A stretch of DNA of 64,000 nucleotides from Bugula neritina (Eukaryota; Bryozoa; Gymnolaemata; Cheilostomatida; Bugulidae): the NCBI GenBank assembly GCA_964035545.1, contig OZ037768.1, forward strand, positions 4,827,241 through 4,891,240, written 5' to 3'. Position 1 is the first letter of the stretch, and the number at the start of each line of letters is the position of its first letter. Made by a program: the position numbers and the translations under genes. Below are positions 59,830-64,000 of this stretch, in pieces. The notes beneath the pieces are model-generated. The model had not been told where the DNA came from and did not search any database. It saw only the letters and a list, made by a program, of their open reading frames with translations.

Positions 59830-62800
59830 ATGAATACAGATCACAGTCTTGATACCTTTTCAGCACCCTCACCCATTATACCAAGGTTTGGTCATAAGCT
59901 AGAACTTTAATTTTTTGATGTTGATTTAAAATTGTTAACTAAAATAGCAAACTCGTTCATCATTCTCTTTAACTTCGTTAAATTGGCATTATATGCTAAC
60001 ATTTTGTATTTTACCATTGGCATTAGTATTTCGTTGAGAAACTGAAAAAATCACTTACAGAAAAGGTAAATGAGATGAATAAAATGCATTATTTAGAATT
60101 TTGGTATGAGATGTAACCAGCGTTGATTATGTTGGTTACTGTCTAAGCTTATCACACTCCTTAAATTTTCATATCACCCATTGACCATGATAGCAAATAC
60201 AACTTTGAAAGGAACTGTTTATCTTCTTAATTCTCAATTTGTAATTAACCAGCTTAAATTTTAAAATTTAGTGCTGTAGAATTTTATCAATATAATCACT
60301 TATATTCAGCTGTACTTATATAAATTTTGAATGAATACACCAAATATCTTCTGCAACCTAACAATTTATATATCATTGACAAGCTTAAGGTTTACTATTG
60401 TTGAATTGAAGCAGACAGCTGTGGGTATCAGAATTTTTTTTCAAAACATGGAATTGCAACAGTGTTTTTGAATGCGTGACAATAGTTATTTCTTTTTTTT
60501 AAATCCGAATACTGTACTGAAAACTTTGTTGATAGAATCAGCAAAGTTTTTTTAATGAGACCACAAATTTTTAACAGCAGAAGACCTCATGCCAATTTTT
60601 TACTGTTATTGGGCTTACCTGGACTTTGGGGTATCCTTCAGAAGCTGTATATTATGCTTCGTTTCTAGAATTAAAGTATTCGGAAAAAGCCCTAGCCCAG
60701 AAGAGATACGCGACAACTACATAGCAAAAAATTTGCCTTTTATTCTTACTGGTGATGCTTGCCTTTTGGCCAACTCAACTTCTTGGAAAGTGTTTGATGA
60801 GTGGTTAGTTTGTTCGGAAAATGGGCAAGTTTCACAACTAGATGTTGAACACATTATTCGCCATTATGGTAAATACATTCATCGAGATTATCATTTATAT
60901 ACTTATTTACATTTCTTATCTTGTCTGTATTATGATAAATATGGCCTCCTGGAAACACTGTTGGTAGGAGAAGATGTGGTCCCAGTTGCTGATTGTAGCA
61001 AGCAGGAATATGGCACACATCCTAAAACTGAGATGAAGTTTGCAGAATTTCTTTCCCGGATGAGTGGTGGTGACTGCTGCTTGTATCTGAAGGATTATCA
61101 CTTTGTGAGGTAAAGATTAGCTCTGTGGTGTGCTGCAGATACATGAGTATATAAGTTAAATAGATAGATTGTGTTTGTAATATTTACAATATTTAAATAC
61201 TTCAGATGTAGGTCTCCTGACATTCCTTTTTGCCTTTCAGCTTTTATGTAGTCAACTCTAAGATAGTCATAATTTAGAATTTCTTACCCACAAAACTAAT
61301 CAATATTCAACTTCTGTGAAACTCACAAACTTTACATTATGAAGAGTTATCTTACCAACAGTATTTTTCTATGCGTGAGGGGAAAACTCCACAACTTTAG
61401 ACTTGCATTTGGTTGTATACTATTATTAACTTTCTCACTTCCTTGTTGAGAGTTTAAATCTGTGTTGAAGAGATGCAGTATGTGCCCCAACATTTCATAA
61501 ATATTATGGCAGATTAGCTAAACCAACTCAGTTGTGTTTATACAGTTACTTCATTACTATTAGTTTTGTATAAACTGAGGACATTTTAAATATGCTCTCT
61601 CACATGTTTTTATTCTAGTCATCACTTCAGGCTTCTTTTAAAAAGCCTTTCAATATATTACTTGTTTTATTGTTTAGCCTGTGTTGTAACAATACTTGTT
61701 TACTCCTTTTCTTGCCATTTCCTGTCAAAACATTCACCTTTTACCTTTGACAACTAGTCACCTACAATGCAGAATAATTACTCTTTGTCAATTATTTGTG
61801 TATGTAGATAAAAAATAAAATTCATATTTTGTGTAGTTGGCTGCCCAAAACAATTATGTGCTCCCATCTGCAGTTTCCTACTGCATTAAGTAATTTTAGT
61901 GTAGCAATACCATGACTCATCATACGCTTTAGATGATTAATTTTAGTTCCTAAATATCATGACTTGCATGTAAATTCTCTACGTATGTAGAATAGCACAC
62001 TTACTACACTCTATTGGGTAATGGCTTATTATTACTTAATCCTAACCATCACAGCCACATGACCTCAAACAACTCAGAGTTAGTAATATGACTAGCTGTT
62101 GAAAAACAATGTCACCATTGTTTATTACATGATAAGATGTTATCAATTGAATGATTTTCTGTCTGTTACTCTCATACTTTGTGCTAGTAAAACTTTCTAT
62201 ATTGTCTAACCATGCCAGTCTGTCCTGATTATGGCTTTAATTCTGCCTTTCAGAATAGACGCTGGGCTCTTACTAGTTTGCTAATGACAATTCCTTATTG
62301 GGATAATGAACTATTGATATTTATTGGAAAACTGTTAGAATATTAATACATCTATTTCATTATGTCAGTTTTAAGTTTCGTTTATACCTTCACGATTTTA
62401 GTCAAAAATTCAATTTGGCCGAGTTGAAATTGCATTGTAAAAGCCACTCGTAAAAACTTTTGTATTGTGATAACTTAGCCTAGGGCCACACGGTGCGTAT
62501 TTTCGCATGCGAAAATTGAAATCACAAGTAGCAAAGGTGTCCACTGTAGCGTCAGTGATGCGTGATAAATAAAGCTTTCATTTTTAAATCGCACTCGCTT
62601 TCAATAAAACGCAATTTACTGGAATGTAGCACTAAAATAAAGAAATTGGGCTCGCTGAATAACTACCAGCCAATTAGGTGATGACGACAGAGACGATTCG
62701 CACTTGCGTTGAAAATGCAGAGCGACACGTGCGAAGGTTTTCTTAACGCGCACAGTGGACACCTTTGCTACTTGTGATTTCAATTTTCGCATGCGAAAAT

Positions 62801-63184
62801 ACGCACCGTGTGGCCCTAGGCTTAATCGGCCGATTTCAGTCATATTATGATATACAGAGCCAGAGCCTAATACTGAACAGGTATATGCTAATACTCAAAC
62901 TGTGGAGCTGTAATGTGTGTGTGCAGCGCACACGCTCTCTCTCCAACACACACACACGCGCACACACATGCACCAAAATCCTGCACTCCACTACTGCATA
63001 ATATCATGATTACATTATTAAAAAGCAGACCAACAGATGTGTTTTTCAATCATTTTAGAATGCATGAAGATGTAAATCTCTACGAGACACCCGCCTACTT
63101 CACATCTGACTGGTTAAATGAATATTGTGTGGACAAGGGTAAGGATGACTACAGATTTGTCTACTTGGGTTCTACTGGTTCATG
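59830..63184 (+). CDS. JMJD4: JMJD4: JmjC 2-oxoglutarate oxygenase, 5' part
   Basis: Exons 59830-59885 (inferred), 60669-60868, 60968-61109 and 63059-63184 agree in phase. About 174 residues are present and the gene continues past 64000. JMJD4 hydroxylates a lysine of release factor eRF1 and supports translation termination. Family marks are RDNYIAKNLPFIL, then HYG directly followed by EDVVPVADCSKQEYGTHP, CLYLKDYHF, TSDWLNEY and DDYRFVYLGSTGSW. The last motif sits just before the part with the iron-binding HxD, which lies outside the window. The intron 60869-60967 is 99 nt with no in-frame stop, so its retention would add 33 residues. The first exon rests only on phase and a plausible ATG. 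Intron 61110-63058 contains a MITE. Confidence 0.9.
62478..62821. mobile_element. PIF/Harbinger-type MITE with perfect 70-bp inverted ends
   Basis: A 344-bp element: bases 62478-62547 are the exact reverse complement of 62752-62821 (70 of 70). The ends begin GCCTAGGGCCACACGGTGCG, and the element is flanked by TTA on both sides (62475-62477 and 62822-62824). A 3-bp TWA-type target duplication and GGGCC-like ends fit PIF/Harbinger. The arms contain the internal palindrome TTTTCGCATGCGAAAA. There is no transposase frame. The identity of the arms suggests a young insertion. Confidence 0.88.
62913..62972. repeat. GT/CA-rich microsatellite
   Basis: TGTGTGTGTG followed by CGCACACGCTCTCTCTCC and ACACACACACACGCGCACACAC. 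The tract is impure and could fold back on itself. It lies in JMJD4 intron 3, about 90 bp after the MITE. Confidence 0.8.
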
Positions 63185-64000
63185 GTAAGCTCGTACTTCC
63201 TCTCTTAGGCTACTAGAACCTGTGTGCTGTTTGCTTGTTGCTGCATTATTACTAATAATATAGTTGAGTGATAGAGTTCAAAGAAGTAGCAATAAGCTGT
63301 ATGGTGATAAACTCAAGTGCCAGTTTGAGTATGGTAAAAGCTCAATGATGTATTAAAGCCTTGGTTCTCAGTACTTGCAGCTTGTTCAATATATAGTCTG
63401 TGTAGACTGGTAACAAGGTGTGTAGTTATAGAAACTAGTTTAATTACTCTCAGAGGATATCAAAGTTCAAATTTCAGTTGATATGACCATATGGGCTTGT
63501 CCTATATGGTTACCATCACTACATTTCTATGTTTAGAATGGATTTTTCATTCAATGCACGGAGACAGTGTCATAGAGTGAAACTGCAAATCCATTTGTAT
63601 GGTTCATTCAGAACAAAATATTTGATTAAATTGAAGGAAATTTTTGTCACGAAGACAGAGGTCAGCAGCAATTGTGGCTGCTAGTTGCATAGTTACAGGA
63701 TGTAAACATTTACTATAAGTTATGACCTGCTGATACTAATTATTGCATACTGCTTTAGCTAATAGCCAAGATATATATGAATAATATATTACTGTATGAA
63801 TGTAATGTGTCGGGATTCTTTGATTCGCGTAGGAGTGTTTTGGTTATTGTAATCAAAAATTGACAAAACTGAAAGATGATGCGCGATGTCACGTGTGCAC
63901 AGTATGTATGCAGCTATAGTAGTACTTCTTGGAGAGTCACTGAGTCATCAAGCTTGGCTCTTGCCAGTCTAATGACATCAAAGTGCCAAGTGTAATGCTG
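63185..64000 (+). other. JMJD4 intron running off the window
   Basis: It starts at a good donor (TG|GTAAGC). No exon carrying the expected JmjC continuation (a PFHAD-like motif) was found up to 64000. Confidence 0.6.

Overview
The window is a stretch of an AT-rich animal nuclear genome. Genes are split by many small GT-AG introns, and the proteins belong to metazoan families: VIRMA of the m6A writer, the ciliary dynein-assembly factor ZMYND10, HCF-1, JMJD4, WDR4 and a type 2 chitin-binding domain. There are no operons or bacterial-type features. Motile-cilia genes and a chitin-binding membrane protein fit an invertebrate. A sponge, cnidarian or other early-branching animal seems plausible, but the sequence alone does not fix the taxon.

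Layout, left to right: first coding exon of an HCF-1-like gene (minus, 104-269, runs off the left edge); a decayed LINE fragment (797-1160); a membrane-protein tail exon (minus, 3365-3639); WDR4 (plus, 7282-8919, complete, 3 exons); a degenerate SINE-like patch; a single-pass chitin-binding membrane protein with a long tyrosine/proline-rich tail (plus, 12710-17493, 5 exons); an intronless acireductone dioxygenase (minus, 18684-19235); ZMYND10 (minus, 21676-28034, 11 exons); a two-box HMG protein (plus, 31257-32091, first exon not found); VIRMA (plus, 34464-52107, 35 exons, about 1740 aa); a C7orf57 homologue (minus, 54973-57741, 8 exons); and the 5' part of JMJD4 (plus, 59830-63184, runs off the right edge). 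I built the exon models by hand from reading frame, splice sites and phase. In WDR4, the chitin-binding gene, ZMYND10, VIRMA and C7orf57 every junction keeps phase and the totals are whole codons.

Functionally these are mostly unrelated housekeeping genes. Several act on RNA modification or translation (WDR4 in tRNA m7G, VIRMA in mRNA m6A, JMJD4 on release factor eRF1) and one or two in cilia (ZMYND10, perhaps C7orf57). ZMYND10/HMG and C7orf57/JMJD4 are divergent pairs.

Mobile and repeat content is modest but informative: a non-autonomous hAT-type element with a perfect 8-bp target duplication (49234-49654), a PIF/Harbinger-type MITE with perfect 70-bp inverted ends (62478-62821), an LTR-like sequence (50617-50996), three minisatellites inside introns, and recurring domains of degenerate TAGTAA/GATCAT-like sequence, mostly on the 5' sides of genes. 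The most interesting protein is the chitin-binding receptor-like gene with five cytoplasmic YxxP motifs. The most unusual DNA structure is a VIRMA intron built almost wholly from tandem copies of its own 5' splice site.
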